Shown piece after piece: positions 1 through 8,277 of a stretch of DNA of 64,000 bases. The notes under the pieces were generated by a model, which was given only the letters and a program-made list of their open reading frames with translations, was not told the DNA's origin and searched no databases. The translations under genes and the position numbers were made by a program. The stretch's first letter is position 1. Each line of letters begins with the position of its first letter. The DNA comes from Mesobacillus jeotgali (lineage in GTDB: Bacteria; Bacillota; Bacilli; Bacillales; Cytobacillaceae), in contig NZ_CP025025.1 of assembly GCF_002874535.1 (NCBI RefSeq), forward strand, positions 2,527,526-2,591,525, read 5' to 3'.

Positions 1-351
1 CAGGGCCAAAAAAGAAGACTGAGTGTAGCCGTCATGCTGGTGAATGGACAGGAGGTTCTGATTATGGACGAACCGACATTTGGCCAGGATGCGAACACCT
101 CAAAGGAAATCATTGATTTTGCTGTAAAGGCTGTACCAGAGACAGGAAGCATAATAATGATTACTCATGATATGAATTTAATTGATCGTTACGCAGATAA
201 AGTATTAGTGATGGAAAAAGGAGAAATGATATTTTACGATTCTCCAAGCAAGCTATGGAATCACACACAAATATTGGCGAGAGCTAAATTAAGACTACCG
301 TTCCTCAAGGAATTGGAAATGCATCTGGAGGGGAAATATGCTGTTAAATGA
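1..351 (+). CDS. ECF transporter ATP-binding subunit (C-terminal part, cut by window edge)
   Basis: The open frame enters from the left edge, so only the last 116 residues are present. It begins inside the ABC signature loop (QGQKRRLSVA), followed by Walker B (VLIMDEPTFGQD) and the switch histidine (MITHD). These are typical of the ATPase of energy-coupling-factor vitamin or metal transporters. The next gene is the matching T-type permease and overlaps this one by 14 bases, so the two are translationally coupled. The ATPase-then-permease order resembles ykoD-ykoC of Bacillus subtilis (thiamine precursor uptake). That assignment is inference, because the substrate-binding component lies outside the window. 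Confidence 0.85.
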   Translation, partial: QGQKRRLSVAVMLVNGQEVLIMDEPTFGQDANTSKEIIDFAVKAVPETGSIIMITHDMNLIDRYADKVLVMEKGEMIFYDSPSKLWNHTQILARAKLRLPFLKELEMHLEGKYAVK

Positions 352-1117
352 GATGAACCCAAGCATAAAAGCCTTGAGCATTCTTGTCTGCATCCTGATT
401 CTATCGATATTTTTCGATCCGGTCACACCTTTGCTGAGTCTCGTTATGACAATAGCGATAACATTTGTATTTGGCAAGATCAACTTTAAGAAGTGGATCC
501 TTCTATTCTCTCCTTTTCTTTTTATGGCAATAGTCTATGTCTGGTCATCACTATTGTTTCCGAGAGTAGATCCGGGAGACAGTGTCATCTGGGAATGGAA
601 GTTCATCACCATCACTGCAGAAGGATTCCAAAGAAGCCTATCGCTTGGATTAAGAGTACTGAGTTTCGCTTCTCTTTCACTCTTATTTGCCCTTACGACA
701 AACCCGATTAATTTTTTACTTAGCTTGATGCAGCAATGCAGGCTTTCTCCGAAAATTGCTTATTCTATCATGGCAGGTTATCAATTTCTCCCCTTGATAA
801 AAGATGAATTCGAAATTATCAGAAGTGCCCATCGAATAAGAGGTGCGGGAAGAACATTAACTCTCCGGGATAAAATAAAGGAAATAAAGAGGTATGCAAT
901 TCCCCTGCTGGCGACCGGGATCAGAAAAGCAGAAAGAACAGCTGTTGCAATGGAGTCAAAAGGATTCACAGGAGATAGGAACAGAGAATTTTATAAAATC
1001 ATCACCGTATCAAAAAAGGATTGGCTGCTGTTATGTTTACTGGTCAGCGTAGTTCTCATTAGTGCTTTTACCTCACACAAGCTTGGATATCTGGCATTGT
1101 ATAATGGGGAATTATAA
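338..1117 (+). CDS. ECF transporter transmembrane (T) component, CbiQ/YkoC-like
   Basis: This 259-residue integral membrane protein has several hydrophobic segments in its first 130 residues. A cytoplasmic region follows with the charged AHRIRGAG and MESKGF motifs near residues 165-210. Those short Ala-Arg-Gly-type motifs are the coupling helices by which T components contact the two ATPases. A last transmembrane helix ends the protein. It overlaps the upstream ATPase gene by 14 bases. The sequence and gene order suggest YkoC, but cobalt, nickel or biotin systems have similar T components, so the substrate is not established. Confidence 0.8.
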   Translation: MLLNEMNPSIKALSILVCILILSIFFDPVTPLLSLVMTIAITFVFGKINFKKWILLFSPFLFMAIVYVWSSLLFPRVDPGDSVIWEWKFITITAEGFQRSLSLGLRVLSFASLSLLFALTTNPINFLLSLMQQCRLSPKIAYSIMAGYQFLPLIKDEFEIIRSAHRIRGAGRTLTLRDKIKEIKRYAIPLLATGIRKAERTAVAMESKGFTGDRNREFYKIITVSKKDWLLLCLLVSVVLISAFTSHKLGYLALYNGEL

Positions 1118-1187
1118 TATAACCCAGCACCTCTCAAATGATAAACCGTTCCGTTTTGAGGTGCATATGGCGAAAATGGCACAGTAA

Positions 1188-1216
1188 ATGGCGTGGGAAT
1201 TGTCCACGCCATTTTT
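1188..1216 (+). terminator. Rho-independent terminator after the ECF permease
   Basis: A nine-base perfect stem (ATGGCGTGG with CCACGCCAT), a seven-base loop and a run of T lie 70 bases downstream of the permease stop. Confidence 0.7.
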
Positions 1217-1525
1217 CCTATTGTACCAGCATTTATAAGCCATTTCATTACAAATTAACACCTGCAAAATGATAGTAAATGCCATTGACACTGTTTGTTG
1301 TACAAGGAATAATGACGGTCATTTACACTGTCAATTTTATGGCCAGTTCGGAAGTCAATTTAAGGGTTGCATTCTACGAACATTACATTCATGTATAGCC
1401 ATTATAACGATGAACATGGAATTTCACTTTATTTTTTTCTTCAACGAACGGAGCAGTTAGCGGAAGATTGATTTTTTTTAAAACAAGGCAAGACTTAACC
1501 TTAATTGAGTAACAAACAATCCTAG

Positions 1526-1720
1526 AAATAAGCGGAGAATATCCGGTTAAACTGTAGAGTATAGCTCGGTAAGGGGTAAATAAGCGGAGGTTTTCCGGTT
1601 AAGCAAGTGCGAATGCCAATTTTTTATGTTTTTCAAGTAAATAGGCGGAAATCTTCCGTCTATTTAAGCTGTTTTCCATGCCATTTTCTAAATAAGGGAA
1701 GTTTCTCCGCTTATTTATCA
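1526..1720. repeat. Four-copy dispersed palindrome (AATAAGCGGA type), about 52-bp spacing
   Basis: Four related palindromes of 25-30 bases begin near 1528, 1580, 1641 and 1692, so the spacings are 52, 61 and 51 bases. Each has a left arm like AAATAAGCGGA and a right arm like TCCGCTTATTT; the third and fourth copies are nearly perfect inverted repeats. The bases between copies are not conserved. Confidence 0.7.
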
Positions 1721-1831
1721 GCCCATGATGATCCCTTTACCAGGGACCGTTCTTTTATAGTGTGGAATTAACGGGTGCTTTGTTGAATAAGAACCATTAT
1801 ATTTTGGATCCGAAAATACATTAAATTAGAA

Positions 1832-1873
1832 AAATGGCGTGTCAAAACTGATGTCAGTTTACACGCCATTTTT
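1832..1873. terminator. Bidirectional terminator for the cytochrome c gene
   Basis: A long hairpin (AAATGGCGTGT with ACACGCCATTT, plus the inner stem AAACTGA/TCAGTTT) is flanked by T on both strands. It lies 75 bases past the stop of the reverse-strand cytochrome gene. Confidence 0.75.
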
Positions 1874-1947
1874 ATTGTTATTTAAATAATATGCACCCTA
1901 AAACAGAATGGTTTACTCAAATGAAGGTGCTGGGTTTTTGTTGGTAT

Positions 1948-2880
1948 TTATTTTTTAATTGTAAGCATTGCTTCCCAATCGATTGTACCGTTTTTGACTT
2001 GCTCGCGTTTTTCCTTATTCATGATGTCTGCGGGCCTTCCGCCTTTCGGCCAGTCGCCCTCATGCCCTTGGAATTCAGGCCGGTCATGTGAAAGAATATA
2101 TGCTGCCAAATCGATGGCTTGCTGATCGGATAAAGTTCCACCCTGCCCTTTAGGCATGTTCTTCTGAACGTATCCCGCCATTTTCGTCAATCTTGACATA
2201 CCAGCACCGTCATTGAAAGAATTTTCTCCCCAAACAGCTGGGCCTGTATTTGTTCCAGTTCCAGATCCATCGGCAGCATGGCAGCTAGCACAAGATTGCG
2301 CGTAAAGCTTTTCACCATCTTCAACGCTAGGAACAGGGTATTGCTTTGGCTCTTTTGGCGCTCTCCAAGCAAGGTCCGCTCCAGCCGGTACACCTTCTGA
2401 CATGTATTGCAAATAAGCGATCATCGCACGCATTTCTTTACTGTCAGTCGGGAACATTTTCCCATTCATGCTTCGGATCATACATCCATTGATACGATCT
2501 TCCAGAGTGTACACCTCACCTTCTCGCGGCCTGTATTCTGGATAGACCGCAGACAGCCCAACCATTGGTGCTTCTTCTTTCACCGTGCCTCCATTTGCGT
2601 GGCAGCTTGCACATGAAAGATTATTGCCAACGTACTCATCAGCTACTGTATTTGTTTCCATTACTAGCTCATGGCCATATTTTATACTTTCTCCAAGAGG
2701 ACCATCAGGTACGTCCTCCATGCTTGGCGGGTTGAACTCAATTTCTTTGCTAGCACTCTCAGTTTGCGGCTGAGGCGCAGTTGCTGTTTCAGCAGGCCCC
2801 AAATCCTGGCTTATTTTCCAGCCAACGAATAAGGATCCGAAGATTAAAAATCCAATAATAATTGCAAGACTATTTTTCAT
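1948..2880 (-). CDS. Membrane-anchored diheme cytochrome c, TsdA/SoxA-like
   Basis: This 310-residue protein has one N-terminal membrane anchor (residues 4-22) and two CxxCH heme motifs, both CASCH, in the first and second halves. Between them, the segment around GCMIRSMNGK and the pattern MRAMIAYLQYMSEGVP resemble thiosulfate dehydrogenase (TsdA) and SoxA-type cytochromes. A role in oxidising thiosulfate or feeding electrons to a terminal oxidase is inference; other diheme electron carriers share this layout. I start at the ATG at 2880, which has AAGGAGG seven bases upstream, rather than at a longer frame to 2937 without a ribosome site. It appears monocistronic, with a ferritin-like gene upstream on the same strand. 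Confidence 0.8.
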   Translation of the reverse strand: MKNSLAIIIGFLIFGSLFVGWKISQDLGPAETATAPQPQTESASKEIEFNPPSMEDVPDGPLGESIKYGHELVMETNTVADEYVGNNLSCASCHANGGTVKEEAPMVGLSAVYPEYRPREGEVYTLEDRINGCMIRSMNGKMFPTDSKEMRAMIAYLQYMSEGVPAGADLAWRAPKEPKQYPVPSVEDGEKLYAQSCASCHAADGSGTGTNTGPAVWGENSFNDGAGMSRLTKMAGYVQKNMPKGQGGTLSDQQAIDLAAYILSHDRPEFQGHEGDWPKGGRPADIMNKEKREQVKNGTIDWEAMLTIKK

Positions 2881-3000
2881 AATGTTTTCCTCCTTATGTA
2901 GATTTTGCTGATTTGCAATCACTTTTCCTATACCCATTCTAGTATAGATAACACTAGTATTTTTACATAAAATATGTAGAAATAGTGAAAACTACAAAAA

Positions 3001-3031
3001 TAGGAAAAAGGAGCTGGATTGCTCCAGCTCC
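3001..3031 (-). terminator. Terminator overlapping the stop of the ferritin-like gene
   Basis: The stem GGAGCTGGA/TCCAGCTCC is followed on the minus strand by a T-rich tail. The stem includes the last base of the stop codon. Confidence 0.75.
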
Positions 3032-3459
3032 TACTTTTCTTTTCCTAAATAATAGAGGAACCACACGGCATGGTTCTGCTCATCATAAGCCGCCCGCCTG
3101 AAAATCTTTTTTATGACCGGGTCTGTGGCTTCATCCGCTATTTCATGATAAAAATCAGTTGTTTTTTGTTCATCCTTGAAAGATGCTCGAAGTCCTTCAA
3201 GATACGTTTCACCGCATTCTTCAACCATCTGCGGGCGTGGCTGCTTTCCTGTCAGAGTTGTAAAAATTTGTGAAAACTGCTGAAGATGCTTTTTTTCATC
3301 ATTCAGTATCTCATTGATTTGGTCCCTTTGTTCAGCATTCGGCGCCATACCTGCAAGCTTTGTATAGCATTGTGTCGCACTGTATTCGCCATTTATGGCT
3401 TTAGTTAGGTCCTTAATAAGCTTTTGGTTTTGTCTATAGTGGTCATAATATGGATACAT
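3031..3459 (-). CDS. Ferritin-like (rubrerythrin-type) domain protein
   Basis: This 142-residue, mostly helical protein carries the spaced Glu and His pattern of a ferritin-like four-helix bundle: NGEYSAT near residue 25, DEKKHLQQF near 58, KDEQKTTDFYHEIADE near 100 and DEQNHAVWF near 130. The ExxH pairs would bind a di-iron centre. Family members store iron or reduce peroxide, but the exact role here is not evident. There is no C-terminal rubredoxin-type CxxC module. The ATG at 3459 has GGGGAGG six bases upstream; the in-frame TTG at 3474 overlaps that ribosome site and was rejected. Confidence 0.75.
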   Translation of the reverse strand: MYPYYDHYRQNQKLIKDLTKAINGEYSATQCYTKLAGMAPNAEQRDQINEILNDEKKHLQQFSQIFTTLTGKQPRPQMVEECGETYLEGLRASFKDEQKTTDFYHEIADEATDPVIKKIFRRAAYDEQNHAVWFLYYLGKEK

Positions 3460-3525
3460 GTCAAACCTCCCCAAACTATTTTGTAATAGTCTATGGAGAG
3501 AAGAAAAGGGTGTGCTTGCTTACAC

Positions 3526-4125
3526 TTATTCTGGATTAAGCCCCTCGTATTCAACAAAAATACCCTTAAAATATTTCTTTTCTTTTACCATTATGATTCC
3601 CGATTCTTTCATATAGAGACCTGTATTACGATTTAAATGGCAGCCATCACACAGCCGTTTCCAGGCTGGAGTTAGGACATCCTGCAGTGCCGCAAGCGAT
3701 TTCGATTCTGTTCTGACATGCTCAAAGAGGACAATCTTCCCTCCTTGTTTACATACTCTTCTCATTTCCTGAAAAACTTTATGAGGATCACTAACGGAAC
3801 AAAGAACAAGCGTGGCGACAACAGTATCAAACTCACCATCATTGAATGGAAGTGTCTCTGCTATCCCCTGATGGAACTCGACAGGCAGTTCGAATTCTTT
3901 CGCCCTGCGTTTTGCCTGATCAAGCATATAGGGGTTTGGCTCCAGTGAAACAACCCTTTCCACCTTTTCCTTTGAATAATAGGGAAAATTCGCTCCAGTA
4001 CCTGCGCCAATTTCAAGAACCTTCCCTTCTAGTCCAGAAACTATTTTTTTCCTGACTCTAGCTATCCATTTCTTCTCAAGAGGACCCATGAGTTTATCAT
4101 AAAAAAAAGCAAACATTTTTCCCAA
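3526..4125 (-). CDS. Class I SAM-dependent methyltransferase (UbiE/METTL7-like)
   Basis: This 199-residue protein has the SAM-binding motif VLEIGAGTGANFPYY (residues 35-50), the acidic SLEPNP strand and DTVVATLVLCSV, typical of the UbiE/Methyltransf_11 fold. The C-terminal CDGCHLNRNT segment resembles the METTL7 group that methylates lipids or small thiols; the substrate here is unknown. The start is TTG at 4125, because AGGAG lies eight bases upstream, while the next ATG is too far from that site. It converges on no other gene and is probably a single-gene unit. Confidence 0.8.
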   Translation of the reverse strand: MGKMFAFFYDKLMGPLEKKWIARVRKKIVSGLEGKVLEIGAGTGANFPYYSKEKVERVVSLEPNPYMLDQAKRRAKEFELPVEFHQGIAETLPFNDGEFDTVVATLVLCSVSDPHKVFQEMRRVCKQGGKIVLFEHVRTESKSLAALQDVLTPAWKRLCDGCHLNRNTGLYMKESGIIMVKEKKYFKGIFVEYEGLNPE

Positions 4126-4167
4126 AATCAGTGCTCCTAACTAATACTGTTTTCATCATTATAATAA

Positions 4168-4210
4168 AAAAGGTCCTGGAAAAGCTATCGCTTTAGCCAG
4201 GACCCTTTTT
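4168..4210. terminator. Hairpin terminator, AAAAAGGTCCTGG type
   Basis: The arms AAAAAGGTCCTGG and CCAGGACCCTTTTT can terminate transcription on both strands. It lies between the methyltransferase start and the alcohol dehydrogenase stop, so it most likely serves the dehydrogenase. Confidence 0.75.
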
Positions 4211-4273
4211 GGTGGCTCAAAAGATTACTTGCTACCCATACTTATTGATTTTGCAAATTCAATATTAAGTAGC

Positions 4274-5437
4274 TTAAGGCTTTAATACTACCTTGATACA
4301 ATCATCTTTCCGGTCATTGAACATCTCATACCCTTTTGCCGCGTCTTCAAGCGGCATTTTATGTGTGATGATGTCAGTTGGGTCAAATTCACCGTTTGTG
4401 ACCATTTCGAATAGTTTTGGCATGTAGTGAATAACAGGAGCCTGTCCCATTTTCATTGTGATATTACGTTCGAAGAATCGGCCAAGCGGGAACATATTGT
4501 ACCTTAATCCATATACCCCGGTAATTTGTACGGTTCCGAATTTACGTACAGCTGTATGGGCAATTTCCAGCGCGGAAAGGGTTCCTCCCTGCAGCTTCAG
4601 TTTTTGTTCCACTTTTTCCACGACTGACTTCTTTCCATCCATTCCTACACAATCAATTACTACGTCCGCTCCACCGTTAGTCAAGTCCTGCAGGAATTTC
4701 CCTGGATCATCTTCCTGTGTAAAATCAAAGATCTCTACTTTGTTGGTTTTTTTGGCATGCATCAGCCTGTAGTCGAGGTGATCGACTGCGATGACTCGTT
4801 TTGCCCCTTTCATCCAGGCAAATTTTTGCGTCATCAATCCAATTGGCCCACTGCCAAGAACAATTACTGTATCTCCTTTTTTTACGCCGGCGTGTTCTAC
4901 GCTCCACCATGCAGTTGGTATGACGTCCGATAGGAATAATAACGACTCATCCTCTAGCTCACATGACTCAGGCACGACAAAGGACGTAAAATCAGCGTAA
5001 GGCACTTTTAAATATTCTGCCTGTCCTCCGGGGTGATTACCATATTGTTCGGTGTACCCAAAATACCCTCCTGTATCCTTGTATTCATTAGTGTTATCAC
5101 ATTGACTTTCCATTTGGTTCTGGCAGTAAAAACACTCACCACATGAAACGTTGAAAGGAATGACAACACGATCTCCTTTTTTCAAATTCTTCACTCCTGG
5201 GCCCACTTCTTCTACAATACCCATTGGCTCATGCCCGATTATGTAGCCTGGACGAAGAGGCATATTGCCTTGATAAAGATGGAGGTCAGATCCGCAAATT
5301 GCTGTAGAGGTAATTTTAATGATCATATCTTGTTCATGTTCTATTTTGGGTGCTTCTACATTTTTCACTTGTACGTCTTTAGAACCTTGATAAGTAACTG
5401 CTTTCATAATTCGACACCCCATTCCAGTAAAGTCCAT
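4274..5437 (-). CDS. Zinc-dependent alcohol dehydrogenase, formaldehyde-dehydrogenase-like
   Basis: This 387-residue medium-chain dehydrogenase has the catalytic zinc site (CGSDLH and GHEPMG near residues 48-80), a structural zinc cluster (CGECFYCQNQMESQC) and the nucleotide-binding motif VLGSGPIGL near 200. The YFGYTEQYGNHPGGQAEYL insert and the C-terminal KMPLEDAAKGYEMF match the family annotated as glutathione-independent formaldehyde dehydrogenase or threonine dehydrogenase-like. It oxidises an alcohol or aldehyde with NAD(P); the substrate is not known. The conserved family N-terminus is MKAVTY at 5407, but the strong GGAGG lies ten bases before ATG 5437, so I keep the longer form. Start uncertain by ten codons. 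Confidence 0.8.
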   Translation of the reverse strand: MDFTGMGCRIMKAVTYQGSKDVQVKNVEAPKIEHEQDMIIKITSTAICGSDLHLYQGNMPLRPGYIIGHEPMGIVEEVGPGVKNLKKGDRVVIPFNVSCGECFYCQNQMESQCDNTNEYKDTGGYFGYTEQYGNHPGGQAEYLKVPYADFTSFVVPESCELEDESLLFLSDVIPTAWWSVEHAGVKKGDTVIVLGSGPIGLMTQKFAWMKGAKRVIAVDHLDYRLMHAKKTNKVEIFDFTQEDDPGKFLQDLTNGGADVVIDCVGMDGKKSVVEKVEQKLKLQGGTLSALEIAHTAVRKFGTVQITGVYGLRYNMFPLGRFFERNITMKMGQAPVIHYMPKLFEMVTNGEFDPTDIITHKMPLEDAAKGYEMFNDRKDDCIKVVLKP

Positions 5438-5551
5438 TTTATGTTTCCCTCCAAGTTATCAGAGAAAACACGTATGGAAGCTTTTCCAATAATTATCCCT
5501 GTACATAAACTACCCTTCAATAAAGCAACTTATAAAATGGAGGTGTTGAAA

Positions 5552-5752
5552 ATGGAAAATAAACAGCCCGGAAATAAAAACCTGCCTGATTTCAAAGAAA
5601 TGACAGACCGAGTTATGGCAGAACCCGCAAATGGACCGCAACTGGTCATAAAGACAAATCTGGATCCAAGTGATGCAACAGAGAATAATCCTTATTTTAA
5701 AAACGATCAAATCACCGATTCTGAACAATTCAAAGAATACTTCAAGGAGTAA
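5552..5752 (+). CDS. Small hydrophilic protein, YbxH-like (DUF5370 type)
   Basis: The gene encodes 66 residues, with ATG at 5552 preceded by GGAGGTG at six bases. The protein is hydrophilic, without membrane segments. It lies three bases upstream of a csgA-like gene. In B. subtilis, csgA neighbours ybxH, a small protein of similar size, which is the reason for the suggestion; I cannot confirm homology by eye. Position in an apparent operon with a spore protein suggests expression in the forespore. Confidence 0.6.
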   Translation: MENKQPGNKNLPDFKEMTDRVMAEPANGPQLVIKTNLDPSDATENNPYFKNDQITDSEQFKEYFKE

Positions 5753-5755
5753 ACC

Positions 5756-6007
5756 ATGGAAAAAACACAGGCTTATTTACGCGAAATCATTTCCAATTAC
5801 ACAGAGACATATCCACTTAGCAAGAGGATTTATCAACGCTTAGAACAAGGCGATTACCCTTCTGAAGGTGACTTTGTCAGGGACCTTACGGCTGAAGAAA
5901 TAGAATTTTTGAATAAAATCCTCCCTGAAGCGATTGAGTATGCTAAAAATGAACTGGATGAAAAACGTGCACAGCAATTAAATGAAGTATATGAATTACT
6001 TTATTGA
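5756..6007 (+). CDS. csgA: Sporulation-specific acid-soluble spore protein CsgA
   Basis: This 83-residue acidic protein has the pattern MEKTQAYLREIISNYTETY and a C-terminal LDEKRAQQLNEVYELLY. It matches my recollection of CsgA, a sigma-G-dependent spore protein of about 82 residues in B. subtilis. The biochemical function is not known. The start codon follows the upstream stop by three bases, and the AAGGAG site lies inside the end of the upstream gene, so the pair is coupled. A terminator follows 60 bases downstream. Confidence 0.7.
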   Translation: MEKTQAYLREIISNYTETYPLSKRIYQRLEQGDYPSEGDFVRDLTAEEIEFLNKILPEAIEYAKNELDEKRAQQLNEVYELLY

Positions 6008-6067
6008 TTATCGGAAGCGATTTTCCCTTCCATTCTCTTTTGGGTAAACTTTATAAAATAAACAAAA

Positions 6068-6092
6068 AACAGCAGAAAAATCTGCTGTTTTT
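6068..6092 (+). terminator. Terminator of the csgA operon
   Basis: The stem AACAGCAGA/TCTGCTGTT has a four-A loop and is followed by T residues. Confidence 0.8.
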
Positions 6093-6201
6093 ATATATGA
6101 TTGTTTTCGCATTGATTGTTCTGAAGACATAAAACTCGTCAAAATTCAGTAGCCAATTTTTACTTTTGGTTGAGTAAGCTACAAAGTTTACGAAAAAAGC
6201 C

Positions 6202-7062
6202 TTAACTATTTACTGAAGCAGCATGCTCTTCGACTGGTTCCTCACCCGTTTTTTCTCTATGGTAAATCGCATTGATTTCTCCTCCAAGAACAAGGGCAAG
6301 TCCGGTCAGGAACAGCCAGAGCATCAATACGATAACACCACCGATGCTGCCATATGTGGCTGAATAATTTCCAAAGTTACTGACGTAAAAAGAAAATCCA
6401 AGGGAAATCAGCTGCCAGACAACAGTTGCAAAAATCGCTCCTGGTATTACATGCTTAAATGGATAATGTTTATTTGGAGCTACTCGATATAAACCTGCCA
6501 ATACCGCTGCCATAACGACAATCGCAACTACCCATCTTACAATGTTGAACACAATATCAAATGGTTCTGGAATTTGGATGATTGATTGCACTGTATCCAA
6601 TATGACTCTTCCGAATACAGGCAATAGGAGCGCAACTACAAATGCCAAAATCAGTCCAAATGTCAGCATTATTGATACGAGTCTTGCCTTAATGAATGAT
6701 CTCGTTTCCTTTACATCAAATGCAATATTCATTGCTTTTATAAAAGCATTCATCCCACTTGATGCTGACCAAATCGTACCGATGATACCAAAAGTAAGAA
6801 GTCCTCCATTTCGTTCGCTTACAAGTTTGACAACATTATCTTTTAATAAATCAGCCGATTGCGATGGCAATAGTTTATTCAAAACATCAATTGCTTTCTG
6901 GGGATCGATATTTAAGTAAGGAACAATTGCTATTAGCAAAATCAACAATGGAAACAATGCCAGCATATAATAATACGCCTGTTGAGCAGCCAGGCCTGTT
7001 GCCCGGTCTTTTTTCAACTCTCCCAGCAGGCTTTTGCCATAGTACTTAATTTTCTCTTTCAA
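6202..7062 (-). CDS. YihY/BrkB family inner-membrane protein
   Basis: This 286-residue protein has about six transmembrane segments and the family hallmarks AAQQAYYYMLALFPLLI near residue 25, GTIWSASSGMNAF near 100 and YGSIGGVIVLMLWLF near 240. The family was once called ribonuclease BN by mistake; its transport or lipid role is still unknown. The start is TTG at 7062 with AGGTGAG upstream. The C-terminal tail is acidic and cytoplasmic. No operon partner is visible, and no clear terminator follows. Confidence 0.85.
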   Translation of the reverse strand: MKEKIKYYGKSLLGELKKDRATGLAAQQAYYYMLALFPLLILLIAIVPYLNIDPQKAIDVLNKLLPSQSADLLKDNVVKLVSERNGGLLTFGIIGTIWSASSGMNAFIKAMNIAFDVKETRSFIKARLVSIMLTFGLILAFVVALLLPVFGRVILDTVQSIIQIPEPFDIVFNIVRWVVAIVVMAAVLAGLYRVAPNKHYPFKHVIPGAIFATVVWQLISLGFSFYVSNFGNYSATYGSIGGVIVLMLWLFLTGLALVLGGEINAIYHREKTGEEPVEEHAASVNS

Positions 7063-7165
7063 TTATGACTCACCTCTCATTGGCATTTAAGTATGCTTGT
7101 CTTTTCCCCGACATGAGATGGTTTAATCATGACAAATAATCCTATATTTTTAACGCAAGAACAAA

Positions 7166-7280
7166 AAGCGCAAGCGCCTCGTTCAGCTCCGACAAGCGCT
7201 GGAGGGCCGACCGGTGAAGTCGTTCTTTGACTTCATTGGGCGGACCGAAGCGACTCGAGGGGCTAGGCGCTGGAGCTGGA
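7166..7280. repeat. Dispersed 114-bp structured repeat, copy 1
   Basis: The segment begins AGCGCAAGCGCC and ends GGCGCTGGAGCT, so its ends are partly inverted. Inside is a strong hairpin (TGAAGTC with GACTTCA). A second copy in the same orientation lies at 23509-23622 and is about 90 percent identical by eye. The 308-base gap between YihY and YteA otherwise holds only the YteA terminator. Confidence 0.85.
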
Positions 7281-7338
7281 TTAAGAAAATACATGTAGTT
7301 ATCCACACTAGATAATTTTATATTCCTAAAAAACAAAG

Positions 7339-7363
7339 AAAAAAGACCATTCCTGGTCTTTTT
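7339..7363 (-). terminator. Terminator of the yteA-like gene
   Basis: The stem AAAAGACCA/TGGTCTTTT with loop TTCC lies directly after the stop on the minus strand. Confidence 0.8.
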
Positions 7364-7370
7364 CACAAAT

Positions 7371-8126
7371 CTACTTATCGTCCTCTACATACGGATGATG
7401 TTCATATGCTGGAAGGTCACCAAAGGAGGTCATAATCCCCTCTTCATCCAGCTCATTTTCGTATTTCTCATGCTGCTTATTTGGATAGACGGTTATTTCT
7501 TTGCCGGAAATATCGTTGCCAACAAAGTTCTCAAAATCCTCAACATAGCCTATATTTTCTTCTGACTCGATATAAGTGTCATTATAGTGATCCTGAGGCG
7601 TCATAAAATCAGATGGAGTTTCGGATGTACCCCAGCTGGATACCTCTTGCCAGGCATCTTCTGCATCATAAGCAACATTTTCATCCTTGTTATCCAAATC
7701 AAATTTCCCAAAAGGGGGCATTAGCACACCTTCTTCTATTGGCCGGTTATGAGAAACGGTGCGATCAGGTGTATGTTCAATACAATACGTCGTTTCGGGT
7801 ACTGCTTGAAGCCGCTCATATGGAATCTCTCGCCCACAAGTTTCACATTTTCCATATGTTCCTTTTTCAATGGCCTGAATGGCTTTATCTATACTCTGGA
7901 TTTGATATTCTACATGATCGTTCAGTGCAATATCTTTCTCCCGTTCATATAATTCAGTTCCTTCATCCCCTGGATGGTTATCATAACTCGAAAGCTCACC
8001 AGTTGACTCATGAGCATGTCCACTTCTCAGGTCAAAATGGTCATTTTCGTCAAGGTGGGACTCAAGATCTTGTTTGTTTTTGAGAAGCTCTGCCTTGAAT
8101 GCCGACAGTTGCCCTTGTGTTAGCAT
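7371..8126 (-). CDS. yteA: YteA-family DksA/TraR-type zinc finger protein
   Basis: This 251-residue protein has an N-terminal coiled-coil region with GDEGTELYEREKDIAL (about 70-85), then the DksA-type zinc motif CETCGREIPYERLQAVPET followed by CIEH near residue 135. The final cysteine pair is CxxH rather than CxxC. A long acidic tail of about 110 residues follows. These features match the yteA family, found in spore formers and annotated as sporulation-related; binding to RNA polymerase is inferred from DksA. The start is ATG 8126 with AAGGAG eight bases upstream; the frame to 8171 has no ribosome site. Confidence 0.8.
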   Translation of the reverse strand: MLTQGQLSAFKAELLKNKQDLESHLDENDHFDLRSGHAHESTGELSSYDNHPGDEGTELYEREKDIALNDHVEYQIQSIDKAIQAIEKGTYGKCETCGREIPYERLQAVPETTYCIEHTPDRTVSHNRPIEEGVLMPPFGKFDLDNKDENVAYDAEDAWQEVSSWGTSETPSDFMTPQDHYNDTYIESEENIGYVEDFENFVGNDISGKEITVYPNKQHEKYENELDEEGIMTSFGDLPAYEHHPYVEDDK

Positions 8127-8277
8127 ATCAGTGCTCCTTTCTTTAAAGCGGTTTTTATTAGCTTGCTGCAATCTGCTCTATTTAATAAAAGGTAATAAGT
8201 GTTATCTTTCCCGCAAGTACCATTATTGCAACAGAAGTCATAGTATATATGACAACTTATAATGAGGAGTGATGCCT

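Larger units (their letters stand above)
1118..1947. other. Long intergenic region with two terminators and a palindrome array
   Basis: I find no credible coding sequence in these 830 bases; the short frames lack ribosome sites. The region holds a terminator just after the ECF permease, a long bidirectional hairpin before the cytochrome gene, and between them four copies of an AAGCGGA-type palindrome (listed separately). The two hairpins share the ATGGCGTG stem core, so they may be related copies. Confidence 0.6.

Noticed and set aside
7142-7366. 74-codon minus-strand ORF
   Set aside because: It is translation of the 114-bp repeat and the yteA terminator.
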